Positions 34,985-42,717 of a DNA stretch of 64,000 bases are shown here, one piece after another (position 1 is the stretch's first letter; each line of letters starts with the position of its first letter). Location of the stretch: assembly GCA_003388555.1 (NCBI GenBank), contig QQVD01000043.1, positions 152,761-216,760 on the forward strand, written 5' to 3'. A program made the translations under genes and the position numbers. The notes below the pieces were generated by a model. The model was not told where the DNA came from, did not search any database, and worked only from the letters and a program-made list of their open reading frames with translations. This DNA comes from Acidobacteriota bacterium (GTDB lineage Bacteria > Acidobacteriota > Thermoanaerobaculia > Multivoradales > Multivoraceae).

Positions 34985-36360
34985 GGGAGCGACTCAGGGC
35001 ACGTGGCCACGCCGCCCCGGGTGAGGCTCTCCGCTCCAGCCCTCTCGAAGACCAGGTCCCAGAGCTCGAGCGGTGGTGCTCCGGCGCGCTCCACGCCGCT
35101 TCGAATCACCAGGTGATCTCCTTCGGCCCTGACCAACGAGTCGTCGCAGCGCAGAGCAGCGATGCCGTGGCGCTGGAGGCTTTCGATCTCCTGGGGCCGG
35201 CTGATGCCGTCGACGTCGCGGTCGTGCCAGAGGGCGACGCCCACGAGCTCCGATCCCGCGACGCGTCCGTCGTCGTCGCCGTCGAGCAGGCAGAGCGCGG
35301 CGAAGCCGTCGCGGTGGCGGAGGTTGAAGGTGTGGGTGCCGAAGAGCTGCAGCGCGTCGACGATCGCCTGCCGCGGATCGGGAGCCCACACCAGCCAGGC
35401 GACACCGGGCCGAGGCCACGGCCAGGGGCCGAGCAGACCGCTGCCGCCGAGGTCGAAGCGCACTCCGGCCTCCGGGTCGTAGAGCGCTGTGGTTCCGGTC
35501 GTCATCTCGCTCGGTGTTCGCAGGTCGATGGCGAGAGGGCTCACGGCTCGCGGGAAGTGGCCGATGCGGTCGTGCAGCTCCTCGTAGCGCGCGATCTCTT
35601 CCGCTTCGACGTCCTCGTCGAGCAGCGGCAGCAGATAGTCGATCGCCTCGGGCGCCAGCGGCGCCTCGATCGAATCGCCGGGTTCGTGCGGCGCCTGCGC
35701 CGCGATCGCCTGCTCGAGCAGGCGCCGCGCCTCGTCGGAGCGCTCCGGCGAGGTCTCGTCGGCCTGCAGCAGGTTCCAGGCCAGTCCGAGTCGCAGCAGC
35801 GCGGCGAAGCGCCGGTCGTAGTGCAGCCGCCAGTCTGGTCGCGGGTCTCGCTCCACCGCGGACGCCTCGCGCTCCTCGACGATGCGCAGCGCTTCGCGGT
35901 AGTGGTGCAGGGCCCGTTCGCGGTGGAAGGCCGCCCGCTCGGCCGAGCCGGAACCGGGCCGCAGCCACTCGGTGCTGGAGCGCATCCGGGCGACGTGCTC
36001 CGGGGCTTCGCGCCGGTAGTCGACGCCGGGGCACGTCTCTGTACGGCAGTGGATGCGGGGGGCGAGCAGTCCCCACCAACCTTCGGCCTCGATGCGCGTC
36101 GCGTCGGTGAGCCGCCACTCCGCCGCCATCGCGTGGGTGCGGGCCAGGGCGTGGTGCACCTCGGGATCACCAGGACGCTTCTCGAGCCGCTCCGCGATGC
36201 GCTCGATCAGAAGAGAGAGCGGGAGGCGGGAGAGGTCTCCGACCACCGTGATGCCGAGAGCGCTACCGGCGCCGAGCGCCCCCAGGAGGAGGAGCGCCGC
36301 GGCGCCACGCCCTGCCCTCCAAGGGGGGGCCGTTGTCCTGGAGGCCAGTCGTCGTCGCAC
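34876..36360 (-). CDS. Secreted or membrane-anchored protein of unknown function
   Basis: A 494-residue protein starting at GTG 36360. An N-terminal hydrophobic segment (GAAALLLLGALGAGSALG) is a signal or anchor. TPR-like helices follow (RPGDPEVHHALARTHAMA, REALRIVEEREASAVERD, LLRLGLAWNLLQADETSP), then an unknown beta-rich domain (PWPWPRPGVAWLVWAPDPRQA, FGTHTFNLRHRDGFAALCLLDG). DGDDDGRVAGSELVG and DRDVDGISRPQEIESL are EF-hand/dockerin-like calcium loops spaced by about 17 residues. The last 36 residues lie antisense to the end of the ABC permease and are Ala/Arg-rich, so the tail may be a read-on product of a lost stop. No family is recognised. Confidence 0.75.
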   Translation of the reverse strand: MRRRLASRTTAPPWRAGRGAAALLLLGALGAGSALGITVVGDLSRLPLSLLIERIAERLEKRPGDPEVHHALARTHAMAAEWRLTDATRIEAEGWWGLLAPRIHCRTETCPGVDYRREAPEHVARMRSSTEWLRPGSGSAERAAFHRERALHHYREALRIVEEREASAVERDPRPDWRLHYDRRFAALLRLGLAWNLLQADETSPERSDEARRLLEQAIAAQAPHEPGDSIEAPLAPEAIDYLLPLLDEDVEAEEIARYEELHDRIGHFPRAVSPLAIDLRTPSEMTTGTTALYDPEAGVRFDLGGSGLLGPWPWPRPGVAWLVWAPDPRQAIVDALQLFGTHTFNLRHRDGFAALCLLDGDDDGRVAGSELVGVALWHDRDVDGISRPQEIESLQRHGIAALRCDDSLVRAEGDHLVIRSGVERAGAPPLELWDLVFERAGAESLTRGGVATCPESLPQSLRSATLGSTRTARRAAGTEARAAVATAPSATEP

Positions 36361-36400
36361 GCCTCAGTCTGACACGTGCGACGGCGAAGCTCCTGGGCAG

Positions 36401-37657
36401 TCAGGGCGAAGTGCTCGACCACGCCGCCAGGTTCCCCGTCTCGAAGTCGTCGACGAAGATCCACAGCGCCGACTCCGGGTCGTCGATCTGGCGCTCGGCG
36501 GCGCCGACGTCACAGGCACCGAAGCGCGGCTCACCGCGGGCGTCGAGCGGAGTGCAGCTGGCGAAGGAGAGCGGTGGGTCGACCGCGGCGCTCCAGGTGC
36601 CGGGCAGCATCGTCTCCACCGGGCCGCCCCAGTCGTCGAGCGGGCCGAGAGCGACCTGGTGGCGGGTCAGGTTGGGCTGGTCGCCGGCGGTCGGTCCCAG
36701 GCAGGTGTCGCCGGGGCTCTCGAGGTTGCCGCCGTCGGAGAGCAGGGTGACGTTGTCGTAGTGGCAGGCGCCGCCGCCGAGGAAGATGTTCTTGTCGATC
36801 CGCACCGTGGCGTCCTGGGCCCAGATCGCGGTGGCGGGTGTCGACTGAGAGTGCCCCATCTCGTTGTCGGCGAAGGTGGAGGAGTAGACGTTGAGCAGGG
36901 CACCGGCCTCGACGCTGATCGAGGCACCGACCCGTCCTCGGTTCTTGTGGAAGGTCGAGTTGGTGATGGTGGCCAGAGATCCGCCGCGCACGCAGAGCGC
37001 GCCGCCGTAGCCGTCGCCGAGACCCGGGGCCCCCGTGGTCACGTTGCGTACGAAGGTCGAGTCGCGGATCGTGGTCTCGAAGAAGCTCTCGACGCCGCCG
37101 CACGAGATCGCCTCGTTGAACCCGACTTCGACGCGCTCGAGCAGCAGCTCGCCGGCGTTGCGGATCGCGCCGCCGCGATTCATACCAGCGTCGGTACTGC
37201 CGATCGCCAGGTCGGAGATCGTGACGACGGTGAACTGGTCGATGTCGAAGACGCGCTCGCCGCCGACTCCCTTGAGCAGGGTCCGGGTGGCGCCGATCAT
37301 GGCGCCGTTGCCCTGGATGATCAGGTCATCGTCGATCAGCAGTTGTGTTCCGAGATTGATGGTGCCGCCGCCGTTGAAGAAGATGCGGTCCAGGCCGGGC
37401 AGGGCGTTGGCTTCCTCGACCGCGGCGCGCAGGGTGCAGGCGCTGAACATGCCGGGGGTGGCGCAGAAGCCGTTGCCGGGGTTGGCGTCCCCCTGGTCGC
37501 CGCTCGAGGTGACGGTGAAGTCGTCGGCGAGCAGCGGAGCGCTCAGCACGAGCGCGGTCAGCAGCCCGAAGGCGAAGCCCGCGCGGGGCAGGTGTCTCAG
37601 CCGATCCGGGCCGGGAGACGGGTCGAGTGTCGGCGGGGTGTAGATCGTCGGGGTCAT
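36401..37657 (-). CDS. Secreted right-handed beta-helix protein (CSLREA-like) with C-terminal FETG tag
   Basis: A 418-residue exported protein. ATG 37657 follows AGAGGAGG, then an N-terminal signal (AGFAFGLLTALVLSAPLLA). The start of the mature region has CTLRAAVEEANALPG, the CSLREA-type motif found at the beginning of many secreted beta-helix repeat proteins; the following region repeats short strands (GGAIRNAGELLLERVEVGFN, ATITNSTFHKNRG, NVYSSTFADNEMG) as in polymorphic outer-membrane proteins. It ends in IFVDDFETGNLAAWSSTSP, a variant of the shared C-terminal tag. It starts only 40 nt after the preceding minus-strand gene start (36360). Function unknown; adhesion or glycan binding is possible. 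Confidence 0.87.
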   Translation of the reverse strand: MTPTIYTPPTLDPSPGPDRLRHLPRAGFAFGLLTALVLSAPLLADDFTVTSSGDQGDANPGNGFCATPGMFSACTLRAAVEEANALPGLDRIFFNGGGTINLGTQLLIDDDLIIQGNGAMIGATRTLLKGVGGERVFDIDQFTVVTISDLAIGSTDAGMNRGGAIRNAGELLLERVEVGFNEAISCGGVESFFETTIRDSTFVRNVTTGAPGLGDGYGGALCVRGGSLATITNSTFHKNRGRVGASISVEAGALLNVYSSTFADNEMGHSQSTPATAIWAQDATVRIDKNIFLGGGACHYDNVTLLSDGGNLESPGDTCLGPTAGDQPNLTRHQVALGPLDDWGGPVETMLPGTWSAAVDPPLSFASCTPLDARGEPRFGACDVGAAERQIDDPESALWIFVDDFETGNLAAWSSTSP

Positions 37658-37924
37658 CGGTATTCCTCCTCTGCCCGAGACCTCCGACGAACGTCGGTGG
37701 ATCGCGCCACGCCCTTCGGACCACGTGAGCTCCCGTCGCGCGCCGACCGGCTCGACGACGAGGTCACACGGGGGGAGGCACTGGCCGGTCGTCGGGTGAC
37801 GACCGCCGGCCTGACGGCTCGGGGGCAGCCGGCGGTCGGCTTGCGATCGAAGGGCTGGAGGGCGCTCGCCGAGCCTGGAGCAGCCGGCGGCGACGGCGTT
37901 GCGCCGGGCGCGGAGAGAGCGGCC

Positions 37925-39124
37925 TCAGACCACCCGCATTCCCTGCCCGCGCCCCTGGACCTGCGCCTGCTGCTTGGCGCGGTACATCGCCTCGTCGGCC
38001 TGTTCGAGAGCCGCTTCGGGGTCGCCGCCGGCCGGCAAGGTCGCGGTGCCGACCGAGAAGCGGATCCTGGTCGAGAAGGGGTCTGCACCGAGCAGCCCGC
38101 GCAGGCCGGCGATCCGCTGCTCCATCGCCTCGGGCCCGAGCCCCGCCGCGACGACCAGGAACTCGTCGCCGGCGTAGCGCACGATGGCGTCCTCGGGCCG
38201 GAACGACTCCTCGAGGGCGCTCGCGAAGCGCTGCAGACAGCGGTCGCCGGCCTGGTGTCCCTGCAGGTCGTTGATCTGCTTGAAGTCGTCGAGGTCGAAG
38301 AAGAGCAGCGTCGCCCCCTCGGGCTGGACGCGGCGCAGGATCGCCGGCAGGCCGCGGCGGTTGACCAGTCCGGTGAGGGGATCGCGGTCGGCGAGGCGGC
38401 GCAGCTCCTCCTGTGCCGACAGCAGCGCCTGGTTGTAGTCGCGCAGCTCGCGCTGGGTGCGCTCGGAGAGCCAGAGCACGCAGCCGAGGGCGATCAGCCA
38501 CTCGGTGCCGCTGTCGAACGAGGAGTGGGCCGCGCTGACCAGCGCCGACCAGCCCTGCACCTGCTCGGAGAACGTCCCATCGGGGAAGGACTGGATGGCG
38601 TACGACGCCGACTCGACGAAGGCGAGCACGGAGCGCAGGGCGAAGCCGGTCACCAACCAGGCCAACGGCCGCTCGAGAGGCGCGCGCAGCAGCAGCACGG
38701 TGCCGATGGTGAAGAAGACGCCCATGGCGCCCTGCTGCACCACGCCGAGCTGCACGATGCCGCGCACCAGCAGGGCGCCACAGAGCCCGTAGAGCGCCAC
38801 CCCGGCCCACACCAGGCGATCGGAGGGCATCCGGCTGCCGGGGCGCTTCAGCGCCCAGGCGCCGAGGACCAGGAAGACCACGAAGGCCGTCTTGCCGCCC
38901 ATGTACAAGCCGCGCAGGACACCCTGCGACAGCGTGCTCTGGGGCTGGAAGATCCAGAACGAGTTGGCGACCCCGAGGGCGACGAGGTTGGCCAGCCAGG
39001 CGGTCACCCACCAGCGCAGGTTGGCGACCCGCACCGAGCGCGAGAGCACCACGAAGAAGACGGCGATCATCACCACGGAGGTGAGCTGCACCGCCGTGCT
39101 CCAGCGCCAGATGATGAGTTCCAT
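37925..39124 (-). CDS. Membrane diguanylate cyclase (GGDEF domain, AGDEF variant)
   Basis: A 399-residue protein with seven or so membrane helices (residues 10-235) and a cytoplasmic GGDEF domain (about 245-395). It contains DPLTGLVNRRGL, the metal-binding FFDLDDFKQINDLQGHQAGD, and the signature RYAGDEFLVV, where the first Gly is Ala. AGDEF occurs in some active cyclases, so production of cyclic di-GMP remains likely. No I-site RxxD five residues before the signature (EESFRPEDAI instead). ATG 39124 lies after a possible -10 (TAGAAT at 39138-39133). It is divergent from the secreted protein at 39276. Confidence 0.9.
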   Translation of the reverse strand: MELIIWRWSTAVQLTSVVMIAVFFVVLSRSVRVANLRWWVTAWLANLVALGVANSFWIFQPQSTLSQGVLRGLYMGGKTAFVVFLVLGAWALKRPGSRMPSDRLVWAGVALYGLCGALLVRGIVQLGVVQQGAMGVFFTIGTVLLLRAPLERPLAWLVTGFALRSVLAFVESASYAIQSFPDGTFSEQVQGWSALVSAAHSSFDSGTEWLIALGCVLWLSERTQRELRDYNQALLSAQEELRRLADRDPLTGLVNRRGLPAILRRVQPEGATLLFFDLDDFKQINDLQGHQAGDRCLQRFASALEESFRPEDAIVRYAGDEFLVVAAGLGPEAMEQRIAGLRGLLGADPFSTRIRFSVGTATLPAGGDPEAALEQADEAMYRAKQQAQVQGRGQGMRVV

Positions 39125-39275
39125 GTGGGTCGAATTCTAAAGGAATGACGGATCTCGCGTTTTCTCGAGAGTATGGGCGAGTGCGCTGCGAGCGCGAGGG
39201 ACGTTGGATAGGAGGGCAGCGGCCGCTGGCGTCGCTCTCCGCAGAAGACCCACAGACCGAACGAGGAGATCGATC

Positions 39276-39806
39276 GTGCTTCGAGGACTGACCGCACTCA
39301 TCCGACTGCTCGCCGCCTCCCTTCTTCTTCAATTCTCGTCCGCCGCACTGGCTACGACCGGGGCTTCAGCCCCCGACTGCTCCAGGGCGCCGGAGATCGA
39401 GCTCGAGCTCGGCGGTGCCGCAACCCACCTGATCGACGAGGGCCCGATGCGCGACAAGTACGGCAAGACCGCCGAGAAGTGCGCCTTCAACTTCCCGATG
39501 GGGTCATTGTCGGAAGCCGCCGGCGACTGCCGGGTGGCCGGGATGACCCTGCTCGGCAGCGATCCGGCCCCGCACCTGGTGAGCGTCTACAGGAGCTTCG
39601 AGAACGTCACCCGAGAACGCGAGGTGGAGAGCGAGAAGGGAGGAGAAGGTTGGCGCCTGTCAGGCGACCTGCTGGCCTGCTCGGGCGAGGTTTGTGACCT
39701 CGACGGATTCGTCCAGGTCGAGCTCATCCGCGCCGACCTGGAGCTCTCTGGCATGGCCGACTGTCCGTGGTCGCACGTGGTGGCACGCCTCGATCTCGCA
39801 CAGTGA
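39276..39806 (+). CDS. Small secreted cysteine-containing protein
   Basis: A 176-residue exported protein starting at GTG 39276, 7 nt after GAGGAG. Signal peptide LIRLLAASLLLQFSSAALATTG. Six cysteines in the mature part (DCSRAP, EKCAFNF, GDCRVAG, ACSGEVCDL, DCPWSH) suggest three disulfides. No family is recognised and there is no catalytic motif. It is convergent with the next gene, with a hairpin between them. Function unknown. Confidence 0.75.
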   Translation: MLRGLTALIRLLAASLLLQFSSAALATTGASAPDCSRAPEIELELGGAATHLIDEGPMRDKYGKTAEKCAFNFPMGSLSEAAGDCRVAGMTLLGSDPAPHLVSVYRSFENVTREREVESEKGGEGWRLSGDLLACSGEVCDLDGFVQVELIRADLELSGMADCPWSHVVARLDLAQ

Positions 39807-39820
39807 GGCCCTGCTCTGGC

Positions 39821-39845
39821 TCGATCGGGACGGTGCCCCGATCGA
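39821..39845. terminator. Hairpin between convergent genes
   Basis: A perfect 9-bp stem, TCGATCGGG (39821-39829) with CCCGATCGA (39837-39845), and a 7-nt loop, between the stops of two convergent genes. A direct copy of GTGCCCCGATCGA-like sequence follows at about 39850. There is no clear T-run, so termination is only suggested by position. Confidence 0.4.
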
Positions 39846-39871
39846 ACCAGTGCCCCGATCGAAGATCGCCG

Positions 39872-41134
39872 TCACTCTCCATCGATGGCGCAGAAGTCCG
39901 CAACGGGCGCCGACCTGGTGCCGACGCTGTAGCGTCCGCTGGCGCTGAACAGCGGCACCACGAAGAGCTGGCGCTCTTCCCCGACTCCGCCGCCTCCGCT
40001 GCCGCCGCCGGCCTGCGAGTGTGCCCGCAGGCGCATCAGGCCGAACGGCTCGGAGACCGGCAGATCCTCTCCGCCGACCCGGACGCGGCGGGCGCGGGCG
40101 CCGGCGTAGAAGGCGGTCTGGCCGATCGAGCCACCGTGCTCGCCGCGGAGGTCGACCTCGACGGTCATCGGGTCGACCATCGTCGCCACCTGGTCACAGG
40201 CCATCGGGCCGAGGGCGCCGTCGAGCCAGAGCAGCAGGTCGGTGCCACCGTCGAAGCCACCGCCGTTGAGGAAGCGGGTCTCGAAGGCGCTCGGCAGGGG
40301 CATGCGGTTGCCGTCCGGCGCGTGGAAGGTCTCGCCGATGCGCCAGCCACACGGCGGGTCGACGCACAGGAAGGGCACACCGAAGCGCGCCTGGTCCGCG
40401 ACCAGTGAGACGAGCGACTCGCCCTGGGCCGAGTTCTCGCTCGGGTCGACGAGGAAGAAGTCGCCCCAGAGCACGTTCTCGTTGCTCGCCAGGCCGGTGG
40501 CACAGTCGCCGAGATACCCCGCGTCCTGCGGCGTCATCAGGCTCGATCCCGAGCAGTCCTGCACCACGTCGACGGTGACGTAGCCGGTGGCCACGGCGCC
40601 CTCTTCGACCCCCTGCGCGTAGCAGAGGCCGTCACCCGGATGCGGCAGCCCGGTGAGCACCGAGCGCAGCGCCGCCGGATCGAGTGCCGGCTGCGCCAGC
40701 GGTGCGGTGCAGCTGGCGTAGAGCGCGGCGACGTCGGGGTCCGAGGTCTCCGGGATGTTGCCGTCGAGCACGTCGCGCAGGTTGAAGGACTGCACTCCGC
40801 CCGGGGCGACGAAGAAGTCGAAGCTGTAGACCGGTTGGCCCCAGTTCGTCCACACCGTCGCGTGGGCCAGCTTGTAGTCGTCGGCGGCGTTGCCGACCGA
40901 GAACAGGGTGGTGCGTCCCTGAGGATCCTGCAGGTCGACCTCGAAGTAGGGCAGCAGCACCGTGGCGGCCGGTTGGTTCTGCAACCCGCAGCCCAGAGGC
41001 TGGGTCTCCTGTGCCGAGGCAGTCGCCGCGAGGAGGATCGGCAGTGCCGACAGCAGGACGAGAGCCCGCGTCGCGGTGCTCGGGCGGCTACGGGGGTGCG
41101 GTGGTCTTTCGATGCGGGTCGATCTCTGGGTCAT
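39872..41134 (-). CDS. Secreted protein of unknown function
   Basis: A 420-residue exported protein. ATG 41134 is used (GTG 41143 is 9 nt upstream). A signal peptide follows a basic N-region (TRALVLLSALPILLAATASAQ). The mature part begins GCGLQNQPAATVLLPYFEVDL and includes TLFSVGNAADDYKLAHATVW and FVAPGGVQSFNLRDVL, a pattern I have seen described only as hypothetical in Acidobacteriota. Eight or more cysteines and a Gly-rich spacer (GGGSGGGGVGEER) near the C-terminus are notable. No C-terminal sorting tag. A good extended -10 sequence lies 100 nt upstream, so it has its own promoter. Confidence 0.8.
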   Translation of the reverse strand: MTQRSTRIERPPHPRSRPSTATRALVLLSALPILLAATASAQETQPLGCGLQNQPAATVLLPYFEVDLQDPQGRTTLFSVGNAADDYKLAHATVWTNWGQPVYSFDFFVAPGGVQSFNLRDVLDGNIPETSDPDVAALYASCTAPLAQPALDPAALRSVLTGLPHPGDGLCYAQGVEEGAVATGYVTVDVVQDCSGSSLMTPQDAGYLGDCATGLASNENVLWGDFFLVDPSENSAQGESLVSLVADQARFGVPFLCVDPPCGWRIGETFHAPDGNRMPLPSAFETRFLNGGGFDGGTDLLLWLDGALGPMACDQVATMVDPMTVEVDLRGEHGGSIGQTAFYAGARARRVRVGGEDLPVSEPFGLMRLRAHSQAGGGSGGGGVGEERQLFVVPLFSASGRYSVGTRSAPVADFCAIDGE

Positions 41135-41234
41135 GGGTGTCACCGGTGCTTTCGTGGACGCCGCCGAGCGTCTCGGTGGCTGGCAACCCTCGGACGAACG
41201 GAAGTCAGATCATGGGACTCGGGAGAGATATGGG

Positions 41235-41243
41235 ATTATACCA
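41235..41243 (-). promoter_or_regulatory. Extended -10 promoter element for the 39872-41134 gene
   Basis: On the minus strand the sequence reads TGGTATAAT, a consensus extended -10. It is the most AT-rich patch for several kilobases of GC-rich DNA. No good -35 is found at 17 nt (TTGCAA is present at a 14-nt spacing). The 5' untranslated region would be about 95 nt. Confidence 0.55.
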
Positions 41244-41284
41244 TAGCGCTCTCCTTGCAAGCGGCCAGCTCGAGCGCCCGCCTG

Positions 41285-42445
41285 TCAGCCCGCGTCTTCC
41301 TCTCGAGAAACGTCCTCGTCCTCCGCCAGGGTGAGCCGATCGCGGCCCGAGGACTTCGAGGCGTAGAGGGCGCGGTCGGCCCGGGCGATGAGCTCGTCGG
41401 CCGTCAGCTCGCTCGAGCGCTCGGCGCCGCCGATGCTGCACTGCACGACGAGCAGCTCGTCGCCCACCTCGACCGGGTGATCGCGCAGCTGGCGCTGGAT
41501 CCGCTCGGCGACGACGTGGGCGGCGCTGCCGTCGGTGTCGGGGAGCAGGATGGCGAACTCGTCGCCCCCGAGTCGACCCACCAGGTCGATCTCGCGGCTC
41601 GCCGAGCGCAGCGCGTCGGCGGTGGCTCGCAGCGCCCGATCGCCGACGGCGTGACCATGGCGGTCGTTGATCTGCTTGAAGCGATCGAGGTCGATCAAGA
41701 GCAGGGTCAGTGGGCGCTCGTGCCGCCGCGCCTGGGCCAGGAGGTACTCGGAGGCCTCGTAGAAGGCGCGGCGGTTGCGCAGCCGGGTGAGGTGGTCGGT
41801 GCGCGCCAGCTGCTCGGCGCTGTCCCTGGCCTCCTCGAGCTCCTTGAGCAGGTCGAAGTAGCGGCGCACGAAGGTGCCCTCGACCCGCACCACGCGAACG
41901 ATCATCGCCAGCTGGATCACCGCCGCGGCGCCCATCGCCCGGAAGGTCAGCGACGGCTGCAGCAGGAACCAGAGCGCTGCCGGCGCCAGCATGGTGAAGG
42001 CGGCCGCGAGGGTGGCGAGGCGCTGGGCGCTGTACAGCAGGGCGGTCCCACCGGCGAGGCCGACCAGGAAGACCATCAGCAGCAGCTGTTCGTCGCCGGC
42101 GAGCCGCGGCAGCACGACGATGCTGCCGACCCCCCACACCGCGCTGTTGATCGCCAGCGTCGACGCGAAGAGCTGATCCCAGGTGCGGGTGCTGGCGAGC
42201 TCGGGGCGGCGGTAGTACCCCGCCACCATGGCGAAGCGCAGCATCGAGGCCAGCACCGCAACGCCGTACCAGACGAGCGCCGTCGTCGCGCCGAGCCCTT
42301 CCCACAGCGCCGCGACCAGGATCGCCAGCACCAGCAGGTTGACGAAGACGCCGGTGCGGGCCTGGCGGCAGACCAGCTCGAGGAAGGCTCGACGCGCAGG
42401 CTCCCTGCCCGGAGCGTCTGTCGGCGGCGTTCCTCGAGGGTCCAT
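41285..42445 (-). CDS. Membrane diguanylate cyclase (GGDEF domain)
   Basis: A 386-residue protein: about six membrane helices (residues 30-190: FVNLLVLAILVAALWEGLGA, TALVWYGVAVLASMLRFAMV, AINSAVWGVGSIVVLP, LLLMVFLVGLAGGTALLY) and a GGDEF domain (about 215-370) with DHLTRLRNRRAFYE, LLIDLDRFKQINDRHGHAVGD and the canonical RLGGDEFAILLPD. The RxxD product-inhibition site is weak (REIDLVGR holds R-x-x-D as REID, five residues before the signature), so feedback control is possible. Start ATG 42445. It is the second cyclase within 5 kb and is separated from the first by two secreted-protein genes. Confidence 0.92.
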   Translation of the reverse strand: MDPRGTPPTDAPGREPARRAFLELVCRQARTGVFVNLLVLAILVAALWEGLGATTALVWYGVAVLASMLRFAMVAGYYRRPELASTRTWDQLFASTLAINSAVWGVGSIVVLPRLAGDEQLLLMVFLVGLAGGTALLYSAQRLATLAAAFTMLAPAALWFLLQPSLTFRAMGAAAVIQLAMIVRVVRVEGTFVRRYFDLLKELEEARDSAEQLARTDHLTRLRNRRAFYEASEYLLAQARRHERPLTLLLIDLDRFKQINDRHGHAVGDRALRATADALRSASREIDLVGRLGGDEFAILLPDTDGSAAHVVAERIQRQLRDHPVEVGDELLVVQCSIGGAERSSELTADELIARADRALYASKSSGRDRLTLAEDEDVSREEDAG

Positions 42446-42717
42446 CGGCCTTCAGTCTAAGCCGAAGGAAGGTCGGGTGGCGCGGCGGACCAGGCTGCGT
42501 CGAGCTGTGGGAGCCCCTCGCTGAGCGAAGGTCCGACGATCGATGGGGGGCTGCCATGCGTCTTCCCGAGTGGCCCGAGGTCTTTGGCGACCGTCGGCTC
42601 ACGCCCGTGGCAACGAGTCCGGCGTCACGACTGCGCGGTTGGCGGACGCTGCCTGGGAGATGCTGGCCCGAGGCGACGCCAGGCCGAGAAACGGGCTGAT
42701 CCAATAGACTCATCAGC

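Noticed and set aside
37658..37924. A gene or RNA in the 267-nt space between the beta-helix gene and the first diguanylate cyclase gene
   Set aside because: Only a short hairpin (CCGACGAACGTCGG at 37684-37697) is visible; no start signals, no tRNA-like fold.
42446..42717. A riboswitch or small gene in the 272-nt space before the metalloprotease
   Set aside because: No known aptamer core (for example the cyclic di-GMP GEMM type) can be recognised, and the short open frames lack ribosome-binding sites.
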